64,000 nucleotides of DNA from Pyrrhoderma lamaoense (Eukaryota > Basidiomycota > Agaricomycetes > Hymenochaetales > Hymenochaetaceae): the NCBI GenBank assembly GCA_002794735.1, contig NBAZ01000040.1, positions 36,980 through 100,979 of the forward strand, written 5' to 3'. The notes beneath the pieces were generated by a model. The model did not search any database and was not told the DNA's origin. It saw nothing but the letters and a program-made list of their open reading frames with translations. This document shows positions 37,227 through 50,924 of this stretch, piece by piece; position 1 is the stretch's first letter, and each line of letters begins with the position of its first letter. The position numbers and the translations under genes were made by a program.

Positions 37227-39117
37227 TTATACCGCAGCGGTGGGCACAGCTGGACGAAGGATGACGAGAATGCCATCTGACTGAGGAGAAAAAATGGCAT
37301 CAACAGTCATCTCCTGGTCGGAGGAGTCTACACCCCTTTCAGCACCTTTTAGCTTTAGCTTTTTCGTTCTACTGCCTTTTGATAATGAAACTGATGACGC
37401 AGATGGCTCTGAAGTTGGGGAAGACCCCGAGAGTGAGCTTTGCGGCACGCTACTGGTGCGTCCGTCTCGATATGGGCGTACTCCCTGATTATCTGAGAGT
37501 GGACTCGTGCGGCGATTGCGAAGTGGGGCAGGATCAATCGGCTTCGCACTAAAAGAAAAGGAAATCTTGTTAACATCTTTATACAATAATATAGAGATGA
37601 TGTAAGCATGAAAAAAAGCATATACACACGTCGAATTTCGTCCCTTAAGGAGAATTTTAAACCTAGAGAATGCAAATCCGCCGTCACTTGGGCTTCCTTT
37701 TTCGTTTACACCCCATGTCTTCACCATGTCAATCACGCCACGTGCGGTATGTTCAGATTTACCAGGGGCCACAAAATCGTAGAAAGGGCGGCGATAGACC
37801 AAGGATCTCGGAAGGATCTCATCATTCGTAGAATACAAAATAGGACAATGGACGGAAAACCGCTCAAGGACAAATGCAGAGCGTTTAGACTGAATACGAT
37901 CCGGGGGAGGTTGAGTTAGTACAAGTTGGGTCATTGCAAGCATTAATTCATTATCCACATTCGGAGATGGTGGTTCTTCGGAGTTCCGCGATGAAGGTGA
38001 ATTTGTCCCGGATGAATCAGATTGTGGGAATGAAGGTGGTACATTCCACCGCTATCAAAGATTTGAGCTCGTAAGACTGATTTGTATCCAGTTAACTGAA
38101 ATTTACTCACTCTGAATTCTAGATGCGACGCCATAGGAGCTATAACTACAACTTCTGTTGCTGTTGAAGCGTTATGCACCGCCTTTAAAGCAGATGAAGC
38201 AGCAGAACAGGCTCCAATAAGATGCATTCCAACTCGCGAGCATGTCTAAATCAAAGTATTCAGTAAACTATAGTACTGATGTACAAAAGCATAGATACGT
38301 ACAACGGACATAAGCATATAGTTCTTAGCTGGGCCTTTCCTTACCAATCGTATATACAACAAACAAGCTGCCTTATCTTCAGCTATCATTTCCCTGAATC
38401 ATTCGTAAGCATTTTGCATGCATTTTAAGTCGACAAGTAACTTACTGATACGCTTTATACAAGGAGGGTGCATCATCTGGATGACAGAACTCTGAAGCGG
38501 GTATACCAAGAACATCCTTTGGATCATGACCTAGAAGCGATCAACGTTAAGGATACATTGACATTTAAGCTTAGAGCGGCAAAGTGATGTTTACCTAAAA
38601 TTTCCGTAATAGATTCGGAAAGGTAGATTATTTTTCCCTGGTGAAAGCGAATCAGAGGCAACAAGTCATTAAGGGCTGAGATGAGGAGACATCATAATGA
38701 AACAACCCACCTTTTCAACGGCTTCTATTGCCACGACTGTGCGGAGCGGAAGAAGCAAATTAAGAAAACCGAGATATATGGACAAGTAAAAAAAAGTTGA
38801 CGTACTGAAAGAGAGAGACGAAGCACTCGAGTCCGGCTCAAAAACCGGGTCAGGAAGAGGCGGCGATGGATGCAATGGCGGTGGAGAAGGTGTTCTAGGA
38901 GAGATTGGGGAGTAAGGATGATGGCGAAAGCCATGCAACCCACCCTCTGGGGGGTCTACGATACGAGAGATATCCAGTGTTGCTGAGTCTGTGAAAGCTG
39001 AGTGAAGAGGAGAAGGAGCGAAGAAGACTATCGGGACAAGAGAAAGCGAGAACGAAGCTGATTCTCACACGACGACCAAGGGGCGGAGGCTCGTCCGGAG
39101 ACGGGGATATATATCAT
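37227..39117 (-). CDS. PAS-domain protein without a recognisable zinc finger
   Basis: Sensor-like protein with one clear and one probable PAS fold. Exons 39117-39069, 38997-38806, 38736-38711 (26 nt), 38637-38595, 38530-38446, 38393-38303, 38245-38111, 38051-37630 and 37548-37227; 1365 nt, 454 aa. A Pro-rich leader (SPISPRTPSPPPLHPSPP) precedes PAS-1: GKIIYLSESITEILGHDPKD, EFCHPDDAPSLYKAYQ, CLLYIRLVRKG, SHLEFRWN. The second segment, YRRPFYDFVAPG then IDMVKTWGVNEKGSPSDGGF, matches a pattern I associate with basidiomycete PAS proteins. No LOV flavin-binding NCRFLQ motif and no GATA finger are visible, so it is not a canonical white-collar photoreceptor. The first exon is the only nearby ATG whose phase fits, hence moderate confidence there. 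Confidence 0.76.
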
Positions 39118-39508
39118 GAAAAGACGCGGATGAGAGCCAGGACTAGTAGTGGTGGGCAGATCGGAAGGGCAGATTCAAAGTCACTCTGAATAGGGTTTCG
39201 GGGGTTCATGCAGCCTTATTCCGGGAACACGGCTAGTATCACTTCAGATGTATTCCTGCAGGAATAAAATATCAAAGATCTTGCAACTGGCAACTGGCAA
39301 AAACGACAGGTCCGAAGGACTCTGGATTTATTAAAAATATCAATCACACACTCCCTGTGACTTCTCTCCTCCCTAGTGACTGGGTCACAGTTGGGCCCCG
39401 TGAGCGCATGTAAATATTTTTTTAGAATTATTTTCGCTTTTACAATGGAAACTATCGCCTTTCCCCCTTTCTCCTTCAACATCATACCCCAGTCGCATCA
39501 TATCAGCC
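39118..39508. promoter_or_regulatory. Divergent promoter between PAS and TRM61 genes
   Basis: 391 nt between divergent starts; no other element recognised. Confidence 0.5.
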
Positions 39509-41457
39509 ATGTGGTCAACGGCTAGGAACATCGCTGCTGGAGATCTCGTCATTATATGGCAAGTCAGTTCCCAATTAGTCCCTTTCTCTCTTCTGCTTCC
39601 AAGCTGCGCATATTCATTCTCAATTTCGATTCTCCATCCCTGTTTTTTTGTTTTCTAATTTGGTAGACACGCGAGGCAGTCCAACCACTGGTCATCACTC
39701 CTGGGAAAGATTTCAATGGAAAATTTGGAAGCTATCGACATTCTGATCTTATCGGGATACCCTATGGCTCCAAGGTCGGATCTCGCGTCGGCAGGGGGTT
39801 CATTCATGTCCTTCGTCCTACCCCAGAGCTTTGGACTCTAGCTCTGCCACATAGAACGCAAATCTTGTATGTTGCGGACATAGCTTTTGTAATCTCGAAC
39901 TTGAATATAAGACCTGGGAGTCAAGTTATTGAGGCCGGTGAGTGTCATCATTCCTCCCCCTTATTGACCACCAGTCATAGAATTCTCTATTGATGAACCT
40001 CCTTTTAGGTACTGGATCAGGCTCATTCTCGCACTCTGTAGCGAGGACAATTGGCCGTTCCGGCCATCTTTATTCATATGAGTTCCACGAGACTAGAGCT
40101 AACAAAGCTAGGTATGATTTCTCAATTCATTGTCTTATCGGAGAATTCTTCCGCTGATGATGCATTACAGAGAAGAATTCAAGAGCCATGGAATATCTGA
40201 TATCATCACTTTAACCCATAGGAATGTGTGTAAGGATGGCTTCACGGTTGAAAATCAAGTAGATGCGAGTTCGTTATATCTCAGATTGATAGAAGAGACA
40301 TTATGAGTTGGACTGAATCTTTTCCATAATTAGTATTCCTTGACCTTCCCGCACCATGGGATGCTGTACAGCACGCCAAGAGGCTTTACGGGTTCGTGCC
40401 ATTTCTACCTTTTAGGTTTAAATCTTTGTGTTTCCGAGGAGAAAACTGTCATCTGCGCATTTCTAACTATATCCACGCGGATTGGATCTGAAATTTCAAA
40501 TTTCAAACTTTTTATTACTCCTCTTTTATCTCTATATCTACCGCATTGACGTTCTAGCTGATTCGTATCTCCCTAATTTTCAAAAATAAAACAGAAAGAT
40601 CAATTAACACGAATATGTTGCTTTAGTCCCTGCATAGAACAAGTCCTTCGAACCGTTAATGCGCTGAACGAAGCAGGTTTCACCGGTATTTCCATTCTTA
40701 AGCTGATATATTATGTCGTCTACCACTAATATCTATTTGCCTTACGCTGCTTTCTCACTTCTTCAGATATCAAGATGTATGAGACCCTTCTCCGTCCCTT
40801 TGAGGCACATAATGATCCGGTACTACCATCAGTCAACCAAATAAGTGATAAACTTAAGAAGTCCGAAGTAAAGCGGGAGGTAAAGCGCCTCAAGCAGATT
40901 GCAGCTTCTGACGCAAGAAAAGGGAAAGTATTGGGGAAAAAGCGGAAACATGACGCTCTTAATTCTGAGACTGGTAGCGTAGAGCCAGAACAGGGGTTAG
41001 AGAACGACGCTGTCACTAGTGCAGACAGAAAGGAGAAAGAAAAAACAGCCGAACTGGATACAAAGAAGCCTCGGACAGATGATGCTGGGAGGGCCAAGGC
41101 ACACATGAGGATTCTTTGTTTACCACAGAACCACGAGCTGAGCCCGAGATCGAGACGAAACCAATGAAAATGAATGACATTCCTGAACACGTTTTCACAG
41201 AAGCGGTCGTAACGGATGAGCTGACACCACAAGAGGACTCAGATGAAGCCCCTGAATCCCCACAAAAGATGGTTTTCTCAAGAGTTATCAACGAAGTCCG
41301 TGGACATACATCATATCTAACATTTGCAGTTCTGCTTCCAACACTTCTACCTCCTAAAAACCCGAGTCTGTTTATTATAGAAAAAGCCGCTGAATACCCG
41401 GAGAAGTCTACAGCTGAGCATCTAGACACGGAAATGCGGCAAGCCGGAGAGGAATAA
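39509..41457 (+). CDS. TRM61: tRNA (adenine-58-N1)-methyltransferase catalytic subunit
   Basis: SAM-dependent enzyme that forms m1A58 in tRNA with partner Trm6, in the nucleus. Exons 39509-39562, 39667-39937, 40009-40111, 40171-40268, 40334-40391, 40627-40685 and 40767-41457; about 444 aa. The N-terminus reads NIAAGDLVIIWQ and FGSYRHSDLIGIPYGSKV. The SAM site is QVIEAGTGSGSFSHSVAR, split by the intron at 39938. FHETRANKAREEF and VDAIFLDLPAPWDAV (motif IV, DLPAPW) follow, then LNEAGFTDIKMYETLLRPFE. A long basic/acidic insert ends in the family-typical INEVRGHTSYLTFAVLLP. The insert needs one extra base near the G runs at 41087-41093, because the Lys-rich segment and the acidic THEDSLFTTEPRAEP segment are in different frames. 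Confidence 0.93.
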
Positions 41458-41689
41458 ACTATAAACTATTTTCGTTGGTGATCTTGTGTGTACGTCTTGG
41501 ATTGTCTCATCCTTTTCGCGTCCCCCTTCTTTGTGGCGTGTCTTAGCTTATGCATCATGTTTCATAAATTTCTATAATTGTAGTATTATCCTAAACACAA
41601 TAAAAGTAATAAGATAAGAATGCTGTAACTAAACCAGAAAGAAAGAAGAAAAAAAATCCGATCCCATGGGCCGCGATGTCGAAATCTCG

Positions 41690-44600
41690 CTAACGTGCTA
41701 TAGCTTTACGAAAAGCTGCCTCGGCCTCTTTTTCAGCCTGAATCTTCTCAGCGCTCTTAGGCGCCCGAGTTCTCAGCACTCTCGTCGATGGTGATGGTGT
41801 AGTAGAAACAACGGCGGTAGGAGCACCACCAAACCGTTTACGCTTCAAATTCGGACCCGATGCATCTGTCCGTCGTGAGCGTGATTTCTTCCCCTTCCTG
41901 CCGCTATCAATGCTGCTATCTCCTCCGTTCTCAGAGTCCATATCATCGGCATCTCCGTCAGAGTCATTAACGAGCTGTTCACTCACGTCAGATGTGCTGC
42001 TGGATGCCAGATCTTCATCTCGTATTTTATTTCGTTTCCGGTTCCGTCCACGAGGTGCAGCAACACGCGAAGTTTCGCTTCTCTTCATTCGCAGTCGCGG
42101 CATAGTAGCGGACTTTGGTCCTCCATTACCATTACTTTTCATTGAGCGCATCATGGGGTCAATGTTGTGTGTGTGGTCATAAGTGCCATCTTCTGAGTTT
42201 AGCTGTTCTCCGCGGTCAACGTCAGCAGCCTTTGTATTCACCCGTTGTTGAGCTGCTCTATTTTCTGCTAGCTCCAGTAGAGATATAGGCACGCTATTTT
42301 TCACCCATTGCTTATTTTGGTCAGGGATCTCCGATGATATCTCCTCAAAATCTTTGATTTCTTCCTCTGAATCGTCACCATCGGCGCCCATGTTATTCGG
42401 CGAAAAGACTATGCTTGGTGGATCTACGTCCGCATCGTTCTCAGACGATAAACCTTTTTCCATACTTTGAGCTTCTGTTGACTCATGTATGACATGCTCG
42501 TATCGCGGAAGTTGGAATGGTTGAATGACTGAGTTGATATCAGTGAGGAAACCCCCTGGTTGTTCGTCCAGATGCTAAATTAAGGATAAGTAAGGAATGC
42601 GAAGCAGTCAACAGTCAATTATAAATAGGCATACGGTATCCTTCATAACAGTTGTTATTTCCAGCTGAGACGGAGGGCCGTTGTTACCGCCACCCGCATA
42701 TTGAGCTTGCAAGCGTTGTCGTATTCGTAGTCCATGAATGAGTTTCGCCCATCGTTTGAATATACGCTCCTTTTTTTTAATCTGCTCCTTTTGTTCTGCT
42801 TCTCTCTCCGCTTCCCAATACGCCTTCCAATTTAAATAAGTATTTATAGAAGATAGAAATTGGGAGATGCGAATCTAATAATTCTAAACTCACCTCAAGT
42901 AAAGTTTCCTCATTTTCTACTGCAACAACAACTCCAGTAACCACGGGGAAAGCGCGCCCTTTCTTGAATTCAAAGCTTGTTACTGCTTCAGCATAATCGA
43001 AGCCAAGCTTTTTAGCAATTTTAGCTATACCCTTATCTGCCCCTGAGTATTAGCTATGAACGATAAGTAAAAATGAGATGTAGCTTACGAGGAATATGGG
43101 ATGCCCCTTTTGGTAACATGGTAGGGGCGTATAAGTCGATATTTCCAAAATCATTTTTCGGAATGATGCCCTATTGGCAGCTGTCAGTAACAAGCATCCC
43201 ACGAGAGCTGAAAAGATTTCATACATCAATCACAGGTTCTGGTATGTATAGCTCTGTTTGTTCTTCAGAATAAAGTCCCTGAAGTGTCTCCTCCCCTTCT
43301 TGTTGTGCAAGCTCCATCGCACGCCGTCGATGCACGGTCACGGCACGTTGCTTTACCCATTTCAAAGCTTGTGCACCTTCTTTTATTCGTCTCCCCATCC
43401 TCATCCAATTCTCAGCCGTTTTTAGCGTGATAATATTTGACCGTGGGTAGACAGGTTCACCCCTGAACTTCCCTATCTCAATCTTGGGATGGATTATTTC
43501 TTCTCGTTTCAAATGTTGCTCTAGGATATATCTGTTACATTCGTATCAATATAATTAGTGTGTCAAAAGCGAAAAAAAATGCGTACAATGGATGATTTTT
43601 AAAACCCGCGACGGAAGTCGGCATACCCTCTGTGAACTTATTATATTCGAATTCCTCGTCCTCAACATCATCACGGAGCAGTCTGTAGGGTCGTGTTACA
43701 TAGGCCATGATTGATTCCCACCACCAACCTCTACTTTTCCCCCGAGCTGCATCTTCGAGGTCCTGGTACCATAGTCCCTAGCATATCTTGGTGTTACATC
43801 CCGGCAGTAACCGTCCTCCTCTACAGCAACGACATATATCAAACGGTTGTCTGAGTCATTGGATGGGGGCTCAAACATTTTACGCTTGTTAACGATATAA
43901 CGTATGGGGTCGACGGATATCCACTTCCCATCGGGGCGCGAAAACACTTCAGTCCAAAACACGGGATATTGACTAGTTTTACTAGTACCTTAAAATATAT
44001 CATCAGCATCAGTGCAAATTATTAGAATATATGTTTATTTTGTACTCGATTGAGAATCGGAGGCTGAACCTAGACGCTGGCCTTTTGGCCTTGACTTTCG
44101 AAGATTAATGACAGGCTTCGGTAGGACCTTCCCTTTCCCTTTATTAGTCGGAAGATGTGAGTTGGTTAGCGTTTGATCAGATTCTTGTGAGTCCATTTTC
44201 CCTTTGCTTTTTAAGTTTCTTGTACTTGAGGCTTCAAGCTCTTCCGTGTCAGCGTCCTCATCTTCGTCTTCATCAACTTCACCCTCAGAAGGATCACTTA
44301 GTTGTCTTGTATCCCTTCCTCCTTTCTTCGTTGGTGAAGACTTTACCTTTCCGGCACTAGCATTCCAAGGAACACTCTGAAGGCTGACAACAAGACGCGC
44401 TGGGATATTGAGAGCACGACATAAAGCAGTAAACAACTGTGCACTGATATCCTTGCTTCCTCTCCGATTCAGAGCATGTTTCATCAAACTCTTTGAGCTG
44501 CGTACTATCTCACCATCTTCGTCATTGTAGTTGAAATCATGAAGTATTTTTTGCACTTGGTCAAAGGTACGGGATCTGATATGGCCATAGGGTTCAATCT

Positions 44601-45233
44601 TGAAGAAGTCTTCACACCACCACTGAGACAAACGCATTATTGCGGTTTCAAAGACCCTGCCACGTTTAGCCGCTTCGGGATAGTTCTTTTTAGTAATAGT
44701 CGTAAAAGAGTTCTGAAGAGATAATGGGACTAAAGAAAGCAGCCTAGCCTACATAGAGAATTTGAGTACACAGGAACCGATGTTTGTAGTAGAAACTGAC
44801 ATGTAGTAGGGTGTCATTAATCCATTTATTTCGAGTCAAGGCATTAGACAAGAGTGTAACAGTGTGCAGCTTGTGGCACGTCAGACGCAGGGATCTGAGT
44901 CTTGCTATCTCATTAGACTGTAGCCTGTATTCATGATCATGAGCGTAGTCAAGAAAAGCCTATTCATTGGAGGACTCACTTGCGTCTCTCGTTTCCCTTC
45001 TCTGATGGAGCCTGTTTCAGTGTTATCTCAATTCTCTTTTCAGTTAAATCATTGGATGGCTGGGCTAATAGTGAGTTGAGCTCATTTGTACTCAGATTCA
45101 AATCAGGTGCGGGGGTCGATTCTCCATCGTCTCCACTAATTACAGTTGTTTGTTGAGGAATGTAAGGTACCACTTCTTCCCAGTCTAATTCGTCGTCACT
45201 GTCTTCTGAGGCATCGGCTCTATGTGGGATCAT
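41690..45233 (-). CDS. RAD4: DNA damage-recognition protein of nucleotide excision repair
   Basis: XPC/Rad4 orthologue that recognises helix-distorting lesions. Exons 45233-44980, 44924-44801, 44748-44046, 43988-43587, 43531-43225, 43170-43089, 43042-42894, 42823-42635 and 42574-41690; about 1031 aa. The acidic N-terminus (DSDDELDWEEV) is followed by LRSLRLTCHKLH, the transglutaminase-like domain (SAQLFTALCRALNIPARLVV and FWTEVFSRPDGKWISVDP) and the beta-hairpin domains: PTSVAGFKNHPLYILEQHL (BHD1), FRGEPVYPRS with ENWMRMGR (BHD2), GIIPKNDFGNIDLY with LPKGASHIP (BHD3). A long Lys/Arg/Ser-rich tail follows. Frame is lost inside the transglutaminase domain at the C5 run 43739-43743 (plus strand), between RTSKMQL and KSRGWWWESIMAYV. 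Adding one base restores every downstream phase. Confidence 0.94.
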
Positions 45234-46718
45234 TTCAAGACATATACTTTTATGACTGAATTACTGCAGAAGTGTAGTGAAACCAAGTTGGCATGCGCGT
45301 TCTCGGCTACTCAGAGACTGTTATTACTATTAGTAATATCATATGATGTCACATCGGTTACGTGCGTGTGATACACTAATAGACTTTTCGAACTAACACA
45401 CGTGATGGTCAATATTTGATGTGATTTGATCATAATGCGAGAGGTGCAACAATACTGTATGTGCATACACGTTGAATTTAATTCATGTTTCAGCACTTTT
45501 TATCATGCGAAGCTCTGCGAGTCATATCAAAAGATGCAAATACAACAACTCATGTATAAGCCCACTTTGCAAATTAATTCATTGGCACAGGCAGAAAGAG
45601 AACTGATGTATGTGTGGACACCAGACATTGTATAGATATGATAATCTCATCCGTCTCAAACGGGACAAAATCTAGGAGAATGCGTGTCACTCGTATATCC
45701 TAGCATCGTCTCGTATGCATGTACACACTTGCACAATTTTAGGAACGATATAAAAGAATGCATGCACGCGCACGCCAAGTTAAGGCCAGAAGAGGAGATA
45801 GGCTTAGTGTTGTCGTTGCCGCTGAACAAAAGGAATGCTACATCCCTTGTTTCTTTGGCTTCTTGTCTTTTGAATTGGGTTAAAAGAGTACTGAGAACTC
45901 ACGAGGGGAATAGTAGTCGGTTAGATAGGGTCAGCTGGCTAATCCTCGGTGCATATTGTTTCTCAATTTCCGTCAGTAGTGACCTGAGAGAACTCGGCGA
46001 CCTCGATGCGGAGTCAGAGTGTTAGGAAAGGTAGCAACGGGTGAAAAAAAAATCTCGACAGATCAACGAAACAACGGAAACATTAACTTGCGCCATATGT
46101 CGATTTGATAGATGACTGGAGGTTTAAAATTGGAACGGAAAAGTTTTGCTCATGAGAGATCTTGGCCCACGTTACATATTTTTTATGGAAAACTGCCTTC
46201 GAGTTGAGAAGACAGCAAATCCACGGTTTTACCATATTTCACGGATAAATGATGCAGAAAGGATGTTCATTAACCAAAGGATACTAATAGATGATAAGAG
46301 ACTGCTACTGCCGCGAAAACAGCGAACAAAATTAGAAACTCGCGGGAGAAGTAAGGGTCTATGCGAATGTTTTTTGATTGAAAACCCCTCAAATTTCCAT
46401 CAGCCGTGATCGCCAGTCCTCAAGCCCTGGGACCGTGTCGCACAACGTTCGCGGTTGCAGTCCTCCTCCTTCTCCCTCCCTTTCCTAGCTTCCCTATCTT
46501 CTACCATAACCTCACAAACTTTTCATCATATGTTTACCATCTTTACTTTCTTTTTCATAATTCACATTCTTTGAATTCTTGTCAAACAACCCGGTCGGAG
46601 TAAGCTTATCTCACTTATCCACTAATAGAAAAAATATAATACTAAAACCTCGGCTTATTGTATATTTGCATTTCCCAGGTTCCTCTACGAGTCAATATAG
46701 AACTGGCTTGTTTGAGCT
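45234..46718. other. Divergent intergenic region (about 1.5 kb)
   Basis: Lies between the RAD4 and SH3-protein starts. Short plus-strand frames at 45426-46025 and 46146-46409 have no recognisable content. A CT-rich tract at 46455-46500 precedes the SH3 gene. Confidence 0.45.
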
Positions 46719-48595
46719 ATGGAACATCGTATGCAGAAAGTGCATAGACGTGTTCCGGGCTTACTCGGTGACGTCGTAAATGGTGCTACTCATCTCGTAG
46801 GAGACACCGTGAGCCTTGTTACCCAGGCCGCAGGGGATCTCCTTTCTCCGAAAGAAACTTCGAGCCTTGTGTCAACACCGACGACGGCATCATTCAGCGT
46901 ATCTTCCCAAACAAATACTGGGATTACGACCTCAACGTTTACTACAAAGAACAGCCCCAGCAATGGAAACTCAAACACAATCGGGGCAGTAGTAGCTCTG
47001 TATCATCTAATGGACCCAATCAACCTGCAACTGGTGCTGGTGGTGCTACTTCAGTGGGCGGAAGCTCACCTGTATCTCCCGCGAATGGTCCGTCATTGAC
47101 GACAATACCAAATATATCAACCTCTCCTACTCCTGGTCTAACGTCCGGAGCCGTCCCAGGAACAACTAATCAGATCTCCGGAGAAAGCAGTGTTGTTTCT
47201 TCGTCTCTTTCGAGCAATTCCACGAGTGCCGTTGCACTTCTTAATGTTGCTGATGCAAGTTCAGCTGATATATCTGCATCAAGTCCTCAGATTTCGGGAC
47301 CGGGAATTGCAGCAGGTACTAATTATACCCATAAGTCGACTTCAACAGCAACATCTAGCTCTAGCCCAGGATCAAATGGATCGGTTAATTCTCAACAGGC
47401 TACTAGTCAAGGTTTGCCCGCAGGAGCAATAGCTGCCATCATAATAGTAGCTGCAATTACGGTCATCGCTGTTTTCATACTTGTTATTCGTAAATGGTAT
47501 CAAAGGCGTCGCAATCGTCGCCTTGAGAACTGGGCAACTGGCATGGGCGGATCCCTTGGGCTTTTCAATGCAATAAGCGACATTCAGATTGAAAAGCAGA
47601 GTGAAAAAGATGATGGTGGTGCTTCTGGAAACAGTGGCCGAAATGGGACCAGAAGTGCCCGCTCAAGCTTCGGGACTACATACGATCACGGATTAAGGCC
47701 ATTTACTCCCGATCCTTTTTCTCCCGATCTTGTAACGATTTCGACGACTCCGATGGGAAATGCATCTGTAATACCCCCCTTAACTGAGTCTTCAGTCAGC
47801 AATTTCACAGAGTTTTATCATAATAATGTTGGCACGCCAACGAGTTTTCTCTCCCCTGCTGCTATACAACGTCCTGAAACAGCGGCGAACCCTTCTCGCC
47901 GTTCTGATCGATCTTCAGTCTTTTCTGTTGGTACTGCGAGTACTGAAAGAAGTAGTCATGCTCACACTGACGAAGTTAATTCGCAGTACCTTCTTGTCCC
48001 TCCCCCAGATGGTGGTATGCAAAACCAACTGAGCCCGATTAGCGTACGCCCATGGAGCCCTAGCGAGCGCTGGGCTTTCCCGAAACCACCTACAGTCACA
48101 AGCTCTGTCAGGGCTTCCGTGCAAACTTCCGCAGTTAACAAGTCAGTTAATTCTGACCATTTTCCGGCTTCTTCACTACCGCCCCTTTCCCATCCGGATC
48201 CATTTGCAGATCCAAAAAATTTACCGGCATCTAAATCTGGAGACCGGTCAGAACCAGGACAGTATGATGGGGTGAAGGGTGCGCGTAGATTGTCTTCTGC
48301 GACTATCATCAGTGACGGCGCTGCCACATCTACTTCAGATGCGGTAGATACACCTATAGGGAACGTAGAAATAATTAAACGACCATTTGTACCTACACTC
48401 GCCGACGAGCTGCTCGTAAAACGTGGTGATTCGATACGCGTACTGCAACTATTTGATGATGGATGGGTACATGTTGCGAAAGTAAATACCAATGGCGGAT
48501 ACCCTGAGCTAGGACTGATCCCAGTTGACTGTTTGAGAGAAGCTGGGGAACTACTTCCCTCGTTTCTAGCATCAAGGAATGTTAACGTTTATTAA
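46719..48595 (+). CDS. Single-pass membrane protein with C-terminal SH3 domain
   Basis: Apparently intronless; about 625 aa if one base is added to the G4 run at 46983-46986, where the frame starting MEHRMQKVHRRVPG hands over to GSSSSVSSNGPNQPATG. The first 230 residues are a Ser/Thr/Gly-rich extracellular-type stalk without an obvious signal peptide. One membrane helix follows (AGAIAAIIIVAAITVIAVFI), flanked inside by RKWYQRRRNRR. A long cytoplasmic Ser/Pro-rich region then leads to a C-terminal SH3 domain with VPTLADELLVKRGDSIRVLQ, the DDGWVHV tryptophan motif and GLIPVDCL. The design resembles fungal cell-wall or polarity sensors, but the function is inferred only from architecture. Confidence 0.82.
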
Positions 48596-50924
48596 ACAAA
48601 CTCATCAGGCGGATCACATTTCGTCCCTACTGATTTCCTTTGTATCTCTGTAATACTGTATGGAACAACTCACCTGAAACATGCCCAGCGACTGCTTCGT
48701 TGTATCCTCCTCGACGGAAACCCTCTCCTATATATTCTTAATTGTATTCACCATCAGTGAATCAAACATACCATGGTTTTGCTGTTATTATCAAGTGGAC
48801 TCGACTGGATCGCTTTGATATTTAAAAGACAACAGAAATGCAACATTTCCGTACAATATACCCTTCTCCTTGTCTTTTTTCGTACTTTGCGCCCCTCTTT
48901 TTCTATCAGCCTGTACTCTGTAACCACTTGATGTGGGTGATTTTCTCAGACATTTTATATCACTTCTCTTGCTGCCGCAGACTTATGTGGTCTAATACAG
49001 ACCAGTTCCTCACCTACCATACCTACCGTGCCTTTCTTCGCTACTACCTTTTTGATGCTGTTTTTACCCAGCCACTCTTCCTACACACATACCGTTTCTT
49101 TCGGCCCTTCTATCAATCCAGTATCATAAAGTAAAGTACTTGTGCCATTATTTGTATACCTCGATTAGTCTCAATGCTTGGAATAGGATAAGCGTTTACG
49201 ATATCTAGGATCGTACGAAATGATCAGATTATCAATCTACCATCCTTTGTGTATTTGCTTGTTTACCTAAGGTTTTAACGTTATTTCGTTAATCAGTACC
49301 TGAATACGTAGAAGCTCAAAATATAGAATAATATAAGAATTGAACAGAGAGATAACAGGGCCAGCATCAGCGGATTTCGAAAGGCGAGTGAACATTATGA
49401 AGAAAACCGCATCATAGGTATTCTCTGCTCTGAGGAGAAACGTAATAAATTAAATATTATTCAATACAAGAAGCTTCAGTAGACAGTAACTGGAGATTCT
49501 ATCCGAGCTCTAGTGATCGTGAGTTTTCTAGCGGCGGAGTTATGGATTTTATTCGGATAAAGGCAGCCTTATACAGAGTTGATAGAACCATTATACATAG
49601 TCGTATAGAGACCCTCTAGGAATATTCACACCCCTTCTGTGCGTCAATCTGAGCGCAACCTTTAGACTCTTAGGCATTTAGATTACGAGCTGAACCGTAA
49701 GGAGAGCGGAATTACGTGTCCTCTATTTACCGAAGTCTTCTATCCGTCCATTTAGGCTTCCAACATGCTTTGTCAATATGCTGCCCCTTACGATGGTGTG
49801 TACAAAGAAGTCAAGGAAGACGAGAATAATTCCGGGTTTTGCCGTCGTTTATTTTTCGTCAGAGTTTCGTGAAAAATAAGGGGATATTAAGGTGAAGATA
49901 GTGAGAGTAAGAAGTCAAGATTGTTGAGACGAGGACATGAGGACGGGCTCAGAACTTTGCAGCAAATAGGCCTAGATCTTGGCCCTGACGATAGATGTCA
50001 GCGATCATGCATATTCACCTACACGTCTAGAACTCTAAACCGATTGGTAGGTGCCTTTCTACTAGCAATTGAATTACTGAGCTACGAGGAAGAATAATAT
50101 CTATTGGTTGTTCCAATACATGTAAATAAAGAAAGCAAGATGATGCTTCTTACTATGAAAGAAAGTTGCAGTATCTCCAATTAAGGAAATCAGTTCATGG
50201 AACCTAGTAGTTTCAAATGCCCTTTACTCCAGATCGTAGGTCATTATAGCTTCTGCGGCTTCCACGGACGCCACGCTGGTTTAAGAAAAGAGGGGTCAAG
50301 TTGAAGCGTGTTTTTATACCTTCTCAAAAAGGGCATGGCAATGGGAAGATAATCGAAATAAGTCAGGACAGGTACTATGATCTGGACTGATCTCCGATAA
50401 GAATCTTATACAAGGTCACAGTATTCGATCCAATAGCATTTACGTCCAAGTACAACTCTTCTGTTTGTGTGTGGTCTGGGTCCAGTAAGATTGCTATATG
50501 AAGATAGTAAAACCCAATTTTTTGGCTAGCAAATTGTAACTTTTTACATAAAAGCAGCAAGGTGACAGGGGGCACTTGTTAATCGTCCGACGTAAGGAAA
50601 GGGAACTCGCCAGAGTGTGTCAAAGTTTATTGTGATAAATGTAATTTTGTAGAGGCAAGTCGATCAGCCAATACTTCCAGATGAAGCCATTCTGTCGTAC
50701 GTAGGTATAAACTAACACACTTATATTGTAAGCGAATAAAGTTAGGAACAAAAGTGATACCACAAAGAAGTTTTTAACTTATCAAAAAAATAAGAAGCAC
50801 AAGTATTACTGGAGAAGAACGACAATGAAAACTGATATATAAGTACGCTAAAAAGATATGTGCTTAGATGTTTTTCCCAGATTTCGGTCAGATGGTAGAG
50901 AAGCTTACTAGGTTTTGTTTACAA
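48596..50924. other. Intergenic region (about 2.3 kb)
   Basis: Convergent 3' space between the SH3 and GSKIP-domain genes. It is AT-rich and TC-rich in parts, without a supported gene. The minus-strand frame at 50375-50575 lacks family features. Confidence 0.45.

Noticed and set aside
47915..48492. Long minus-strand ORFs inside the SH3-protein gene
   Set aside because: Shadows of the Ser/Pro-rich coding strand.
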